A stretch of DNA of 64,000 bases from Pseudoalteromonas ruthenica (GCF_008808095.1 NZ_CP023396.1:2869501-2933500), one strand, 5' to 3'. Positions 32,188-42,443 are shown, counted from the stretch's first letter. The notes: generated by a model not told the origin, from the sequence alone. Translations and numbers: made by a program.

Positions 32188-33159
32188 ATGCTCACCTCTT
32201 TCGCCATTCTAGTCGCTGGTTTTGTCGCCCTAGCATGGAGTGCGGATCGTTTCGTTTATGGCGCAGCTGCGCTGGCACGCAACTTAGGGGTGCCAGCCCT
32301 AATCATCGGTTTGACTGTGGTCGCAATGGGGTCGTCGGCACCAGAGATGATGGTATCAGCTTCTGCGGCACTGGCAGATAAAACCGATACCGCTGTCGGC
32401 AACGCTGTTGGTTCAAACATTACCAATATTCTCTTGGTGTTAGGTATTACCGCTTTGCTACGCCCACTTTCAGTGTCCTCCATTACACTAAAGCGCGAAA
32501 TGCCCATTGTGCTCGTGGTGTCACTGATTGCATGGTATATGTTTACCGATAATTATTTCTCTCAGCTCGAGGGGTGGTTATTGGCGGGCGGTTTTGTCAC
32601 CTTTATCGTTTTTTTGATTGTTATTTCACGCAATCAAAAAAGTAATGATGACGATCCCTTGGTGAGTGAAGTCTGTGATGAAATACCCAGTGGGGTGAGC
32701 ACCAAGTCCGCACTGATTTGGTTAATTATCGGGATGGCGATGCTGCCCATCAGTTCGCATTTTATTGTCGACTCAGCAGTGGATATAGCCCAGTATTTTG
32801 GCCTTTCTGATTTAGTCATTGGGCTTACCATCATCGCCATTGGCACTAGTTTACCGGAACTCGCTGCTTGTGTGGCTGGGGTGCTGAAAAATGAAGACGA
32901 CTTAGCACTGGGCAACATTGTCGGCTCGAATCTATTTAATATTCTCGCTGTTCTATCCATCGCCGGTATTTTAAACCCATCGGTTATCGACCCCTCCGCT
33001 GCTAACCGTGATGCATTAATTATGATTGCGGCAACGGTAGTACTTATTGCCATGAGTTTGAACTTTCGTGGCGCGCGGCGTATCAACAGAATCGAGGGCG
33101 GCTTTTTACTAGTCGCATTTTTTGCCTACCAAGGATATATTTTTAGTCAGTTAGCCTAG
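32188..33159 (+). CDS. yrbG: Calcium/sodium antiporter family protein (YrbG)
   Basis: 323 residues, ten predicted membrane helices in two related halves. The two alpha-repeat motifs are GSSAPEMM in the first half and GTSLPELAACVAG in the second, each with the ion-coordinating Glu. Member of the CaCA family; E. coli YrbG holds the same place before kdsD. The transported ion is not proven. It starts the plus-strand LPS cluster, with kdsD 9 bases after. Confidence 0.93.
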   Translation: MLTSFAILVAGFVALAWSADRFVYGAAALARNLGVPALIIGLTVVAMGSSAPEMMVSASAALADKTDTAVGNAVGSNITNILLVLGITALLRPLSVSSITLKREMPIVLVVSLIAWYMFTDNYFSQLEGWLLAGGFVTFIVFLIVISRNQKSNDDDPLVSEVCDEIPSGVSTKSALIWLIIGMAMLPISSHFIVDSAVDIAQYFGLSDLVIGLTIIAIGTSLPELAACVAGVLKNEDDLALGNIVGSNLFNILAVLSIAGILNPSVIDPSAANRDALIMIAATVVLIAMSLNFRGARRINRIEGGFLLVAFFAYQGYIFSQLA

Positions 33160-33168
33160 AGTAATAGT

Positions 33169-34137
33169 ATGAGCCAAAGCTTTATTGCCACCGCACAACG
33201 GGTTTTAGAAATAGAACAAACCGCTTTGCAGGAGTTACATCAGTATTTAGACGCACAATTTATTCAAGCGTGCGAGATGATCATGGCTTGTAGCGGCCGA
33301 GTCATCGTTATTGGCATGGGTAAATCAGGACATGTTGGCAATAAAATTGCCGCGACCCTAGCAAGTACCGGCACTCCAGCTTTTTTCGTGCACCCAGGTG
33401 AGGCCAGCCATGGTGATTTAGGCATGATCACTGAAAATGACATCGTTATGCTCATTTCTAACTCTGGCGAAACGCACGAAATTGTGAGCATTATTCCAGT
33501 AATTAAACGTATTGGCGCGCCCATGATTGCCATGACCGGCAATCCTCAATCAAGTATGGCGACCTTAGCTGATGCCCATATTTGCATTAAAGTATCGCAA
33601 GAAGCTTGCCCACTGGGTTTAGCCCCCACCGCAAGCACGACCGCAACCTTGGCAATGGGCGATGCACTCGCTGTTGCTTTATTAGAAGCCAAAGGCTTTA
33701 CCGCCGATGACTTTGCCCTCTCCCACCCCGGCGGTAGCTTAGGTAAACGTTTATTACTGACCTTGAATGATGTTATGCATAGCGGCGATGACGTGCCACG
33801 CAGTCACCAATCACAAAGCATTAAAGAAGCCTTGTTAGAAATCTCAAGCAAAGGCTTAGGAATGACTGCTGTTGTCGATGATAATGAGCGACTGGTAGGG
33901 TTATTTACCGATGGCGATTTACGCCGTGTATTGGAGCAGCGAGTGGATATTCACAACACCGCGCTGATTGAGGTAATGACTCCAAACTGCACCACAGCCG
34001 ATGCTCATATGCTGGCGGCGGAAGCACTGAAAATTATGGAGCAAAAACGCATTAATGGACTCATTGTGACCGATCACGAGCAACGTCCCATTGGCGCGCT
34101 GAATACGCAAGACTTATTGCGCGCGGGGGTGATTTAG
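33169..34137 (+). CDS. kdsD: Arabinose-5-phosphate isomerase KdsD
   Basis: 322 residues: SIS domain (about 40-175) with VIGMGKSGHVGNKIAATLASTG reported here as GMGKSGHVG and SNSGET motifs, then two CBS domains (about 205-320). It converts ribulose 5-phosphate to arabinose 5-phosphate for Kdo synthesis. Its TAG overlaps the GTG of kdsC by one base. Confidence 0.96.
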   Translation: MSQSFIATAQRVLEIEQTALQELHQYLDAQFIQACEMIMACSGRVIVIGMGKSGHVGNKIAATLASTGTPAFFVHPGEASHGDLGMITENDIVMLISNSGETHEIVSIIPVIKRIGAPMIAMTGNPQSSMATLADAHICIKVSQEACPLGLAPTASTTATLAMGDALAVALLEAKGFTADDFALSHPGGSLGKRLLLTLNDVMHSGDDVPRSHQSQSIKEALLEISSKGLGMTAVVDDNERLVGLFTDGDLRRVLEQRVDIHNTALIEVMTPNCTTADAHMLAAEALKIMEQKRINGLIVTDHEQRPIGALNTQDLLRAGVI

Positions 34138-34688
34138 TGTTGTTTTCAGAATTATACCAAGCCATAGACGAAGGCGCATGGCAACGTGCACAGCGCACTC
34201 GATTGTTAATTTGCGATATTGATGGCGTGTTTTCAGATGGCCGTATTTATTTAGGCAATCAAGGCGAGGAATTAAAGGCCTTTAATACCAAAGACGGGTT
34301 CGGCATTAAAGCGTTGCTCAATGCGGGTGTTGAAGTTGCTGTTATCACCGGGCGACAATCACAGATAGTACAAACGCGAATGCAAAGCCTGGGTGTCCCC
34401 CACATTTATCAAGGTAAAGAGAATAAGCTCGAAGCCTATGCACAGTTAAAACGCACATTAAACCTAAGCGATGAGCAAATAGCCTACATTGGTGATGATG
34501 GCCCTGATTTACCGGTGATGGAGCAAGTCGGGTTCGCCGTAGCGGTTAACGACGCTCACCCACTGGTTAAGCGAATAGCCCATTACAGTACCTTGCTACC
34601 GGGCGGTTTTGGTGCTGTGCGTGAGCTCACAGATTTGCTGATGCTGGCCCAAGGACATAGCCTGGGAACACAGGGAAGTAGCACATGA
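34137..34688 (+). CDS. kdsC: Kdo-8-phosphate phosphatase KdsC
   Basis: 183 residues from a GTG start, HAD type C0 enzyme without a cap domain. Nucleophile motif ICDIDGVFSDG (Asp27, Asp29), VITGRQS motif II, and IGDDGPDLPVM motif IV. It releases Kdo before CMP activation. It overlaps lptC by 4 bases. Confidence 0.96.
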   Translation: MLFSELYQAIDEGAWQRAQRTRLLICDIDGVFSDGRIYLGNQGEELKAFNTKDGFGIKALLNAGVEVAVITGRQSQIVQTRMQSLGVPHIYQGKENKLEAYAQLKRTLNLSDEQIAYIGDDGPDLPVMEQVGFAVAVNDAHPLVKRIAHYSTLLPGGFGAVRELTDLLMLAQGHSLGTQGSST

Positions 34689-35239
34689 ACGCAGCGAGAG
34701 CGCTCATATCACTGCTATTTATCGTCGCGATGGCGTGGCTTTGGTACCCTTATTTTATGAAGTCGACAGATGATGGTGTCGCTCAGCAAGACCATATTGC
34801 CACACCCGACTATATCGCAACTGGGCTAAGTCAGACTAGTTATAACGATCAGGGTGAGTTAAGCCACACCGTTTATGCTGAGGAAATGGAGCTGTATCAA
34901 GAGCTCGGGTTTACGCATTTCACCAAGCCGGTATTTACCTTATATGGTGAAACAGAAAATTGGCAGGTAAACGCCGATGAAGCGACTTTATACAACAACA
35001 ACATTTTGATCTTGGAAAATAACGTCACCGCCACCAACTTAAAAGAAGGGGCGATGATTGAGAAGGTCAGCGCTGAGGCCATTCAAGTTGATATAGATAG
35101 CCAGCGCATGGAGTCCGAGCAGACTGTAGTATTAAGTGGCCCGAATATGAAGATCACCGGGCAAGGCTTGAAAGCAGACCTCAATACAGAGATAGTTGAA
35201 TTAACAGAACATACGCGAACAATATATTATGACCAATAA
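34685..35239 (+). CDS. lptC: LPS transport protein LptC
   Basis: 184 residues. A single N-terminal membrane helix (about 6-22) anchors a periplasmic beta-jellyroll. LptC takes LPS from LptB2FG and passes it to LptA. The order kdsC-lptC-lptA-lptB supports the name even though sequence conservation is modest. The 3' end overlaps lptA by 11 bases. Confidence 0.93.
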   Translation: MNAARALISLLFIVAMAWLWYPYFMKSTDDGVAQQDHIATPDYIATGLSQTSYNDQGELSHTVYAEEMELYQELGFTHFTKPVFTLYGETENWQVNADEATLYNNNILILENNVTATNLKEGAMIEKVSAEAIQVDIDSQRMESEQTVVLSGPNMKITGQGLKADLNTEIVELTEHTRTIYYDQ

Positions 35240-35753
35240 AATCAGTGCATTAATTACATCCATCGCAATTGGCTTATGCTCTGCCAGCGCTACTGCTGAG
35301 CAAATCACCGCCAAGGAAGTGTTAATTGATGCCGACAAACAACAAGCACTGATCAAAGAAAATATCACTATTTTTGATAAGAACGTGCATATTGTTCACG
35401 GCAAACGGGAAATAAAAGCTGACCGCCTTGAGGCTCACCGTCGTCCAGAATTGGGTGATAACAAGCAATTGCTCGTAGCCACCGGCTCACCAGCTGTGTA
35501 CACCGAAGTGATGGAAGATGGCACTGAGATTTCTGCACAGGCGCTGGAAATTCGTTATGACGTCGCCTCTGAGACCCTTAAAATTCAAGGTGATGCTAAG
35601 ATTGCCATGGCCGACCAGCATATCGTTGCCGAAACCATAAGCTATGATATTGCCAAACAGCTGATCACCGCCGAAAAGGATGAAAACTCCAGCACACGAG
35701 TGCGCACAACATTAACACCACAAAGTGACGATACGCCGGAGAAAGAGCAATAA
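35229..35753 (+). CDS. lptA: LPS transport periplasmic protein LptA
   Basis: 174 residues with a signal peptide (about 1-23, ending SATAEQ). The OstA-like domain has the repeated strands seen in [12 protein letters not shown] and [17 protein letters not shown]. It forms the LPS bridge across the periplasm. Stop overlaps the lptB ATG as TAATG. Confidence 0.94.
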   Translation: MTNKISALITSIAIGLCSASATAEQITAKEVLIDADKQQALIKENITIFDKNVHIVHGKREIKADRLEAHRRPELGDNKQLLVATGSPAVYTEVMEDGTEISAQALEIRYDVASETLKIQGDAKIAMADQHIVAETISYDIAKQLITAEKDENSSTRVRTTLTPQSDDTPEKEQ

Positions 35754-36478
35754 TGGCGACTCTTAAAGCACAAAAATTAGCGAAAAGCTATAAAGGCCGG
35801 GAGGTCGTCAAAAGTGTGGGCTTAGAAGTACAAGCAGGTAGTATCGTCGGCTTGCTCGGCCCTAATGGAGCCGGTAAGACAACTACTTTTTACATGATAG
35901 TTGGCTTGGTACCCAGTGATAAAGGCACCATCAGTATTGATGATGAGGATATCACCTTGATGCCGATGCACTCTCGTGCGCGCTTAGGTATTGGTTATTT
36001 ACCGCAAGAATCATCTATTTTTCGAAAGCTGACAGTGTTTCAAAATTTGATGGCCATCCTGGAAACCCGCAAGGGCTTAAGCAAAGCAGAGCGTGAAAGC
36101 GAGCTTGAGGGCCTACTTGATGAGTTTAATATACAGCACATTCGAGACTCACAAGGAATGGCGTTATCTGGTGGCGAACGTCGCCGGGTAGAAATAGCGC
36201 GAGCATTGGCGGCAAACCCCAAGTTTATCTTGTTGGATGAACCTTTTGCTGGTGTCGACCCTATTTCAGTGTTAGATATAAAGAAAATCATAGAGCATCT
36301 GCGCAATCGTGGCATTGGTGTATTAATCACCGACCACAACGTGCGAGAGACCCTAGACGTATGTGAAACCGCATACATTGTTTCCCATGGCGAGCTCATT
36401 GCTTCTGGTACTCCAGAGCAAGTTCTTGCCGATCAAACGGTTCGCGACGTCTATTTGGGTGAGCAGTTTAGATTATAA
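35753..36478 (+). CDS. lptB: LPS export ABC ATPase LptB
   Basis: 241 residues, same length as E. coli LptB. Walker [10 protein letters not shown] (36-44), Q-loop [12 protein letters not shown], signature [14 protein letters not shown], Walker [15 protein letters not shown]-loop ITDHN. It powers LPS extraction with LptFG, which are outside the window. rpoN follows after 24 bases. Confidence 0.98.
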   Translation: MATLKAQKLAKSYKGREVVKSVGLEVQAGSIVGLLGPNGAGKTTTFYMIVGLVPSDKGTISIDDEDITLMPMHSRARLGIGYLPQESSIFRKLTVFQNLMAILETRKGLSKAERESELEGLLDEFNIQHIRDSQGMALSGGERRRVEIARALAANPKFILLDEPFAGVDPISVLDIKKIIEHLRNRGIGVLITDHNVRETLDVCETAYIVSHGELIASGTPEQVLADQTVRDVYLGEQFRL

Positions 36479-36502
36479 CGATTAAAGGATTGTTAGAGAT
36501 AC

Positions 36503-37999
36503 ATGAGGCAATCATTACAGCTGCGCCTAGGCCAGCAATTAACAATGACCCCACAATTGCAGCAAGCGATTCGCCTGTTGCAGCTCAGTACTTTGGATCT
36601 CCAACAAGAAATTCAAGAGGCGTTGGACGCCAACCCATTACTTGAAGTTGAAGAAGACAATTACGCCGACAATAACGACAACCAAGAGCAAAAAGAGTCG
36701 ACGTCCGACAACCAAAATAACGATACCGCCGAGACGGCCAGCGCCAGTAAGGATGAAGTTGAAAGTGCTGATGCCATGAACAACGAGTCCATCAGTGAAG
36801 ACTTGCCCATGGATGTGTCTTGGGATGAGTATATTAGTGCGGCTCCCGTTGCCTCCTCTGGGCCTATGCCAGAAGATGAGTCTATCTACCAAGGCGAAAC
36901 CACCGAGTCGTTACACGATTATTTAATGTGGCAGCTGCAATTAACACCTTTTAGTGCCACCGACGAGGCCATCGCCACAGCCATTATTGAAGCCATCAAT
37001 GACAACGGCATTTTAACAGTCAGTTGTGAAGATCTGCTGGAAAGCTTGAATCATGATGAACAAGACGATGGTATCGAGCTCGATGAAATTGAAGCCGTTC
37101 TTAAGCGTATCCAACTCTTTGATCCAGTAGGAATTGGTGCGCGTTCTTTACAAGAGTGCTTGTTGATCCAGCTCAAGCAATTTGACCCACAAACCCCTTG
37201 GCTTGAAGAGACCAAAGAGGTAGTTTGTAACTATATTGATTTGCTTGGTAGTCGTGACTATCGCACCTTGATGAAAAAGACTAAGCTTAAAGAAGCGCAG
37301 TTAAAAGAGGTGATGACACTGATACACAGTTTAAATCCGACTCCTGCAGCCACGATTGTGCGAGAGCAGTCAGAGTATGTGATTCCAGATGTATCGGTGA
37401 AGAAAGTTAAAGGCCGCTGGGTGGTTGAATTAAACCCAGATAGTATGCCTAAGATCCGCGTTAACGATCACTATGCATCAATGTCGCGAAGCTGTAAGTC
37501 ACAAAGTGATAGTCAATTTATTCGCTCGCATTTACAAGAAGCGAAATGGTTTATAAAGAGCTTGGAACAACGCAATGATACGCTACTTAAAGTAACTAAT
37601 TGCATTGTTCAACAACAACAGGCATTCTTTGAACATGGTGAAGAGGCAATGAAGCCAATGGTGCTTAATGACGTTGCCGAAATGGTGGAAATGCATGAGT
37701 CAACGATTTCCCGTGTGACCACCCAAAAGTATATGCATACACCACGGGGTATTTTTGAGCTGAAGTACTTTTTCTCCAGCCATGTTACAACCGAAAACGG
37801 AGGTGAATGCTCGTCTACAGCGATTCGAGCATTGATCAAAAAGCTAGTAGCTGCGGAGAATCCTGCTAAACCGTTGAGTGATAGCAAGATTGCCGACGTA
37901 CTAGCCGAGCAAGGAATTAAAGTGGCTCGGCGCACGATTGCTAAATATCGTGAATCGCTAGCCATTCCACCGTCAAATCAGCGTAAAAGTTTGATATAG
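36503..37999 (+). CDS. rpoN: RNA polymerase sigma-54 factor
   Basis: 498 residues. Region I is Gln-rich ([20 protein letters not shown], 6-25), region II is acidic (48-120), and region III carries the core-binding and helix-turn-helix parts. The RpoN box [10 protein letters not shown] lies near the C-terminus and recognises the -24 element. It heads the rpoN-hpf-ptsN-rapZ-npr group. Confidence 0.97.
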   Translation: MRQSLQLRLGQQLTMTPQLQQAIRLLQLSTLDLQQEIQEALDANPLLEVEEDNYADNNDNQEQKESTSDNQNNDTAETASASKDEVESADAMNNESISEDLPMDVSWDEYISAAPVASSGPMPEDESIYQGETTESLHDYLMWQLQLTPFSATDEAIATAIIEAINDNGILTVSCEDLLESLNHDEQDDGIELDEIEAVLKRIQLFDPVGIGARSLQECLLIQLKQFDPQTPWLEETKEVVCNYIDLLGSRDYRTLMKKTKLKEAQLKEVMTLIHSLNPTPAATIVREQSEYVIPDVSVKKVKGRWVVELNPDSMPKIRVNDHYASMSRSCKSQSDSQFIRSHLQEAKWFIKSLEQRNDTLLKVTNCIVQQQQAFFEHGEEAMKPMVLNDVAEMVEMHESTISRVTTQKYMHTPRGIFELKYFFSSHVTTENGGECSSTAIRALIKKLVAAENPAKPLSDSKIADVLAEQGIKVARRTIAKYRESLAIPPSNQRKSLI

Positions 38000-38024
38000 A
38001 CGTTAGACAAGAAGGAAAATGCTT

Positions 38025-38312
38025 ATGCAATTAAATCTTACCGGTCGTCACGTAGAAATCACTGATTCTCTTCGCAACTATGTGAATAGCAAATTTGCAA
38101 AATTAGAGCGTCACTTTGACCATATAAATAATGTGCATGTCATTCTTGATATTGAAAAACTAACACAAAAAGCAGAAGCTACTCTTCACGTTAACGGTGG
38201 TGAACTGTTCGCAACCGCAGAGCACCAGGATATGTATGCGGCGATCGACGGCTTAATTGATAAGCTCGACCGTCAAGTGATTAAACATAAAGAGAAATTA
38301 TCTCGTCACTAA
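38025..38312 (+). CDS. hpf: Ribosome hibernation-promoting factor (short HPF)
   Basis: 95 residues from the second ATG, which has AAGGA eight bases upstream and gives the E. coli length; the ATG at 38019 is the less likely start. The short form stabilises 100S dimers together with RMF. Conserved TLHVNGGELFATAEHQDMYAAIDGLIDKL, here cited as HVNGGE and MYAAIDGLIDKL. It lies just after rpoN. Confidence 0.96.
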   Translation: MQLNLTGRHVEITDSLRNYVNSKFAKLERHFDHINNVHVILDIEKLTQKAEATLHVNGGELFATAEHQDMYAAIDGLIDKLDRQVIKHKEKLSRH

Positions 38313-38313
38313 C

Positions 38314-38760
38314 ATGAACCTAGATTCACTCTTTACCAAGGACTGCAGCAAAGCTGCGGTCCTTTTTAATAGCAAAAAAAGAATGCTGGAGTACCTCTCT
38401 CAGGTGGCTCATCAGCACAGTCCTCACCTCAGCGAGCAATCGGTACTTGATGCTTTACTAACCCGCGAAAAGCTGGGCAGTACTGGCATCGGCAAAGGCG
38501 TTGCTATTCCACATGGCCGTCTCGATGGTATCGACAGTACGATTGCCATTGTTGTAACCAATCGCGAAGCCATTAACTTTGATGCCATTGATAACCGTCC
38601 GGTGGATATCTTTGTCGCACTTTTAGTGCCGGCTAATGAGACTGAACAACACCTGAAGACCTTAGCGACAATTGCTGATAAACTAAAAGACAAACAACTG
38701 TGTAAACAACTGCGCTCAGCCAGCAGCGATCAAGAGCTTTATCAATTGATCGCCGACTAA
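38314..38760 (+). CDS. ptsN: PTS nitrogen-regulatory protein EIIA-Ntr
   Basis: 148 residues, PTS EIIA type 2 fold. The phosphorylated histidine is His67 in GKGVAIPHGRLDG. It receives phosphate from NPr (encoded two genes on) and PtsP, and controls potassium and nitrogen processes. It begins one base after the hpf stop. Confidence 0.96.
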   Translation: MNLDSLFTKDCSKAAVLFNSKKRMLEYLSQVAHQHSPHLSEQSVLDALLTREKLGSTGIGKGVAIPHGRLDGIDSTIAIVVTNREAINFDAIDNRPVDIFVALLVPANETEQHLKTLATIADKLKDKQLCKQLRSASSDQELYQLIAD

Positions 38761-38826
38761 TGCGCGCCGTATTAATTCATGGTGTGGTTTAAATGTGCGT
38801 CTTGGGGTAAAACAAGGAGTTGTCGG

Positions 38827-39672
38827 ATGGAACTTATCATTGTCAGTGGTCGCTCGGGTTCTGGAAAATCAGTCGCGTTACGGGTGCTCGAAGACCTTGG
38901 GTACTATTGCGTAGATAACATCCCAGTTATTTTACTCCCCTCCTTGGTGCGCAGTGTTTCAGCAAATTATGACAAAATTGCCGTCAGTATAGACGTGCGC
39001 AATTTGCCCAAAGAACAGCATGAATTTAACGACATTCTCGCTTACCTGCCTGAGTTTGCTAAGCCTTCGCTGTTTTACCTTGATAGTGACGAACAAACGT
39101 TGATTAAGCGTTTCTCTGAAACTCGTCGACTACACCCCTTATCCATGCAAAATATGACGTTGGATGTCGCTATTCGTGAAGAGAAGCAGCTTCTTGATGT
39201 ACTCATCTCCCACGCCGACTTTATTATTGATACAACTGAGCTCAGTGTTCACCAGTTGGCGGAGATGATCCGTGAAAAAGTGCTGGGTAAAAAAGACAAG
39301 CAATTACTGATCACTTTTGAGTCTTTTGGGTTTAAACATGGCATTCCAAAAAATGCTGATTATGTGTTTGATGTGCGGTTTCTCCCCAATCCCCATTGGG
39401 AACCTGAACTAAAGGCGCTCACAGGGTTAGACCAACCCGTTCAAGATTATCTAGCCAGTCACTCAATCGTGCAAAAGTTCACTTGGCAGATCCAAACTTT
39501 TGTTCAAACTTGGTTACCCCACCTAGAGCGTAATAACCGTAGTTATTTAACCATTGCTATTGGCTGCACTGGGGGTCAACACCGCTCAGTGTACCTTGCC
39601 CAAACTTTGGGAGAGCGCTTTTTAGATACTTATCCGAACGTGAAAATTCGCCATCGAGAGCAGGAAAAATAG
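38827..39672 (+). CDS. rapZ: RNase adapter protein RapZ
   Basis: 281 residues from ATG 38827, with AAGGAG seven bases before; the frame runs 16 codons further upstream without a signal. P-loop GRSGSGKS (8-15), Walker B-like YLDSDEQ, and the C-terminal CTGGQHRSV motif. In enterobacteria it binds GlmZ/GlmY RNAs and guides RNase E to control glmS; it also binds nucleotides. Neither RNA gene was seen here. Confidence 0.95.
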   Translation: MELIIVSGRSGSGKSVALRVLEDLGYYCVDNIPVILLPSLVRSVSANYDKIAVSIDVRNLPKEQHEFNDILAYLPEFAKPSLFYLDSDEQTLIKRFSETRRLHPLSMQNMTLDVAIREEKQLLDVLISHADFIIDTTELSVHQLAEMIREKVLGKKDKQLLITFESFGFKHGIPKNADYVFDVRFLPNPHWEPELKALTGLDQPVQDYLASHSIVQKFTWQIQTFVQTWLPHLERNNRSYLTIAIGCTGGQHRSVYLAQTLGERFLDTYPNVKIRHREQEK

Positions 39673-39674
39673 TG

Positions 39675-39944
39675 ATGGTTGAAGGTACTTTTATTATTCA
39701 AAACAAGTTAGGCCTACATGCTCGTGCAGCCTCACAATTGGCGCAACTGGCGATGAATTTTGATGCCGAAATAATGTTATATCAAGGTGATAAGAGCGCA
39801 CAGGCCGACAGTGTCTTGGCTTTACTGCTCCTTGAGAGCGGCAAAGGTAAGGAAGTGCGCGTGCAGTGTGAAGGCCCTGATGCCGACGCCGCGTTGGCAG
39901 CTATCGGGGCGCTCATTGCAGAAAAGTTCCACGAACAAGAATAA
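39675..39944 (+). CDS. ptsO: Phosphocarrier protein NPr
   Basis: 89 residues from ATG 39675 (a GTG overlapping the rapZ stop is the alternative). HPr fold; the phosphorylated residue is His15 in GLHARAASQLAQLA. A Ser46-type regulatory site is not conserved as in Gram-positives. It completes the nitrogen PTS branch with PtsN. Also named npr. Confidence 0.95.
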   Translation: MVEGTFIIQNKLGLHARAASQLAQLAMNFDAEIMLYQGDKSAQADSVLALLLLESGKGKEVRVQCEGPDADAALAAIGALIAEKFHEQE

Positions 39945-40060
39945 CCCTTAGGCATTTACTTTTGCTATCATTGATTTAGTTAGGTTAAACTAATCAACGG
40001 CTTGTAAGCGCTTGCTTGCACGCTATTTCCCACCCCATTTTTTGTATTTAAGGGATGCCT

Positions 40061-41419
40061 ATGCCAGAAGCCTATGAACAAGATTACCCGCTGCAACAAC
40101 TTCAAGAAGTCACCGAAGCTCTTAATAGCGGCCAGTTTGTTCATGTACGCAGGCTTCTCGCCAAAACTGCGCCCTGTGATACCGCATTATTATTAGAATC
40201 ATCGCCCCATAAGACACGTTCTAAACTATGGGCGCTCGTCGACCCTGATGTCCAAGGTGATGTACTTGAAGAGCTCTCTGAAGATGTACGCCTGAGCATT
40301 ATCTCACGCATGGAGCCTGAGCATATCGCCGCAGCGACAGAGGACATGGACGATGATGACTTAGGGGAAGTATTACGAAGCTTACCAGAGCCCGTTTATA
40401 AAGACGTTATTGAGGCAATGGATATCCAAGATAGAGACCGTGCAACTACGGCTCTGTCTTACCAAGAGCGCTCAGCTGGGGCGCTGATGAATACCGATAC
40501 AGTGACTATCCGTCCCGATGTCTCTGTTGATGTGGTGCTGCGCTACTTACGCCTCAAAGGCGAGTTACCTGAAGGCACTGATGAGCTCTACGTAGTCGAT
40601 AAAAATAACTGCTTTTTAGGCTCAATGCCATTGAGCTCTTTGCTAACCACCATGCCAGATGCCATCGTGCGCGACATCATGGATGAAGAGTGTGAATCTA
40701 TTCCAATCACCATGGATGAGTCTGAAGTGGCGCAGCTGTTCGAGCGCCACAACTGGATTTCGGCCCCTGTGGTCGACGATCAGGCGCACTTACTTGGGCG
40801 TATTACCATTGATGATATCGTCGATGTTATCCGTGAAGACGCTGAACACAGTTTACTGAGCTTAGCCGGTCTAGATGATGAAGAAGATACCTTTGCACCG
40901 GTATTTAAAAGTACTCAGCGGCGCTCCGTTTGGCTTGGAGTAAATTTATTGACCGCGATGCTGGCCGCATTTGTGGCGAGCTTTTTCGAAACCACCTTGG
41001 GTATCTTGCCATTTTTAGCCGTGCTCAATGGTATTGTGCCGTCAATGGGGGGCGTGGCCGGCTCGCAAACGCTGACCTTGGTTATTCGAGGCCTCGCACT
41101 TGGCCATATTAACGCCACCAACCAGAAATTTATACTGACCAAAGAGCTCGCCATCGGTGCCTTGAATGGGGTGCTGTGGGCTTTGCTTATCGGTAGCGCC
41201 ATCGCGCTTTGGAAATGGGATTTAACAATCGGTTTAGTGATCGCCTTTGCGATGTTTATGAACCTCCTCGCTGCGGGTATTGCTGGTGCGGTTATTCCCT
41301 TAATTCTGAAGAGAATGAATATCGACCCGGCGCTCGCCGGTAATGTAGTGCTGACCACAGTTACCGACATCGTAGGTATCTTCGCATTCCTTGGAACCGC
41401 GACTTGGTTCCTTATTTAA
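40061..41419 (+). CDS. mgtE: Magnesium transporter MgtE
   Basis: 452 residues from ATG 40061 (AAGGG six bases upstream; ATG 40055 also in frame). N-terminal superhelical domain (about 15-125), two CBS domains (about 135-255) that sense Mg2+, then five membrane helices (about 285-450). GGVAGSQTLTLVIRGLALG contains the pore-lining family signature. It is a Mg2+ channel or transporter of the inner membrane. Its stop overlaps the stop of a convergent 52-codon gene. Confidence 0.95.
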   Translation: MPEAYEQDYPLQQLQEVTEALNSGQFVHVRRLLAKTAPCDTALLLESSPHKTRSKLWALVDPDVQGDVLEELSEDVRLSIISRMEPEHIAAATEDMDDDDLGEVLRSLPEPVYKDVIEAMDIQDRDRATTALSYQERSAGALMNTDTVTIRPDVSVDVVLRYLRLKGELPEGTDELYVVDKNNCFLGSMPLSSLLTTMPDAIVRDIMDEECESIPITMDESEVAQLFERHNWISAPVVDDQAHLLGRITIDDIVDVIREDAEHSLLSLAGLDDEEDTFAPVFKSTQRRSVWLGVNLLTAMLAAFVASFFETTLGILPFLAVLNGIVPSMGGVAGSQTLTLVIRGLALGHINATNQKFILTKELAIGALNGVLWALLIGSAIALWKWDLTIGLVIAFAMFMNLLAAGIAGAVIPLILKRMNIDPALAGNVVLTTVTDIVGIFAFLGTATWFLI

Positions 41420-41574
41420 CGCCGCCCAATAATGTAGATAGCGTGAATAAGGCCAGGGAAGTAGCCCAATAGGGTTAGTAAAATATTAAGCCAAAAGTGC
41501 ATTCCTAAGCCCACCTGCAAAAATACACCTAGTGGGGGAATAAGAATTGAGAAAATGATTCTAATAATGTCCAT
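41416..41574 (-). CDS. Pmp3/YqaE family small membrane peptide
   Basis: 52 residues: MDIIRIIFSILIPPLGVFLQ at the start, then a second hydrophobic segment LLTLLGYFPGLIHAIYII. This is the complete two-helix Pmp3 (UPF0057) proteolipid fold with the PPLGVFLQVG motif. These peptides affect membrane potential and salt or cold tolerance. GGAG lies five bases before the ATG. Its stop overlaps that of mgtE by 4 bases. It lies downstream of the BON-domain gene on the same strand. Confidence 0.9.
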   Translation of the reverse strand: MDIIRIIFSILIPPLGVFLQVGLGMHFWLNILLTLLGYFPGLIHAIYIIGRR

Positions 41575-41614
41575 GATTGCTCCGCTAATTAAGCCTGCTT
41601 GTAGATAAAGGAAA

Positions 41615-41631
41615 GCCCAGCAACGCTGGGC
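41615..41631 (-). terminator. Hairpin terminator after the BON-domain gene
   Basis: A 7-bp stem GCCCAGC/GCTGGGC with a three-base loop is followed on the minus strand by TTTCCTTTA. It lies 24 bases after the BON gene stop and before the Pmp3 gene, so the latter may use its own promoter or read-through. Confidence 0.72.
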
Positions 41632-41655
41632 CTTCTACCGAGAACTTACAACTAA

Positions 41656-42219
41656 TTATTCAGCCATTACTCGCAGTTCATCGTTTACTTCACGAACATC
41701 TTCTGTGTTTTCAGCGATTTTAATCGCAAGGTCACGCTCGGCTTCGCTATCAACATTGCCTTTAAGCGTAACGACACCTTGGTCGGTATCAACATCAATG
41801 TCAGTGCCAGCGACTTCTGAATCAAACAGTAGACGAGTAGTGATTACCGTCGAGATCTTAGCGTCGGTTAAATCGCTGCCAGTATCTCCTGCATCATCAT
41901 TGTGGCTCATACCTTCTTCGTTGTTCATAACCGTTAGCTGGTTTTCTACATCGTTTACACCATCTAGGCTAACTACCAGCTCTTCGGCCAACTCTTTATC
42001 GACCTCGCTGTCTACTTTACCTGTGAGCATAACCTTGCCATTTTTCACATCAGTGTTGATGTCAAAGTTGTTCAGGTTGCCATTCAGTAGCAGCACAGTT
42101 TCAGCTTTACCATCAATCCATGCATCTTTACTCTCGTTCTGCCAATCATTTGCTTGGGCAGTGAAGGCAGTAGAACCAAGTACAGCTGCAGCTACGATTG
42201 TCTTAGTGAACGTTTTCAT
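41656..42219 (-). CDS. Periplasmic BON-domain protein (OsmY-like)
   Basis: 187 residues. A signal peptide (1-23, ending TAQAND) is followed by two BON domains (about 31-95 and 115-185) with the pattern VxDGVVTLKGxVDSExE, visible as GKVMLTGKVDSE and GVVTLKGNVDSE. The OsmY architecture. Such proteins bind membrane surfaces or act as envelope-stress chaperones. Placement beside a Pmp3 peptide is consistent with osmotic or envelope stress, by inference. Confidence 0.85.
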   Translation of the reverse strand: MKTFTKTIVAAAVLGSTAFTAQANDWQNESKDAWIDGKAETVLLLNGNLNNFDINTDVKNGKVMLTGKVDSEVDKELAEELVVSLDGVNDVENQLTVMNNEEGMSHNDDAGDTGSDLTDAKISTVITTRLLFDSEVAGTDIDVDTDQGVVTLKGNVDSEAERDLAIKIAENTEDVREVNDELRVMAE

Positions 42220-42443
42220 AATGTCGTCTCCTTACTATTGCTTGTGACGCTTTAAGTGTTGCGAATCCCTTGCCAACTTTGTTTTATAAGTAAAATCAAT
42301 AACATAAGGAGTTTGTTCAGCAAGCATTTAGGTACAACCTTACCTAAGTTACACACCTCAGTGAAAAAATTTCCGAAAAGCGAACAATCAAGAGATTTAC
42401 GTTCATTTAGTGTTTATTTTGCAACTTTTAGCAGCATTTAAGT

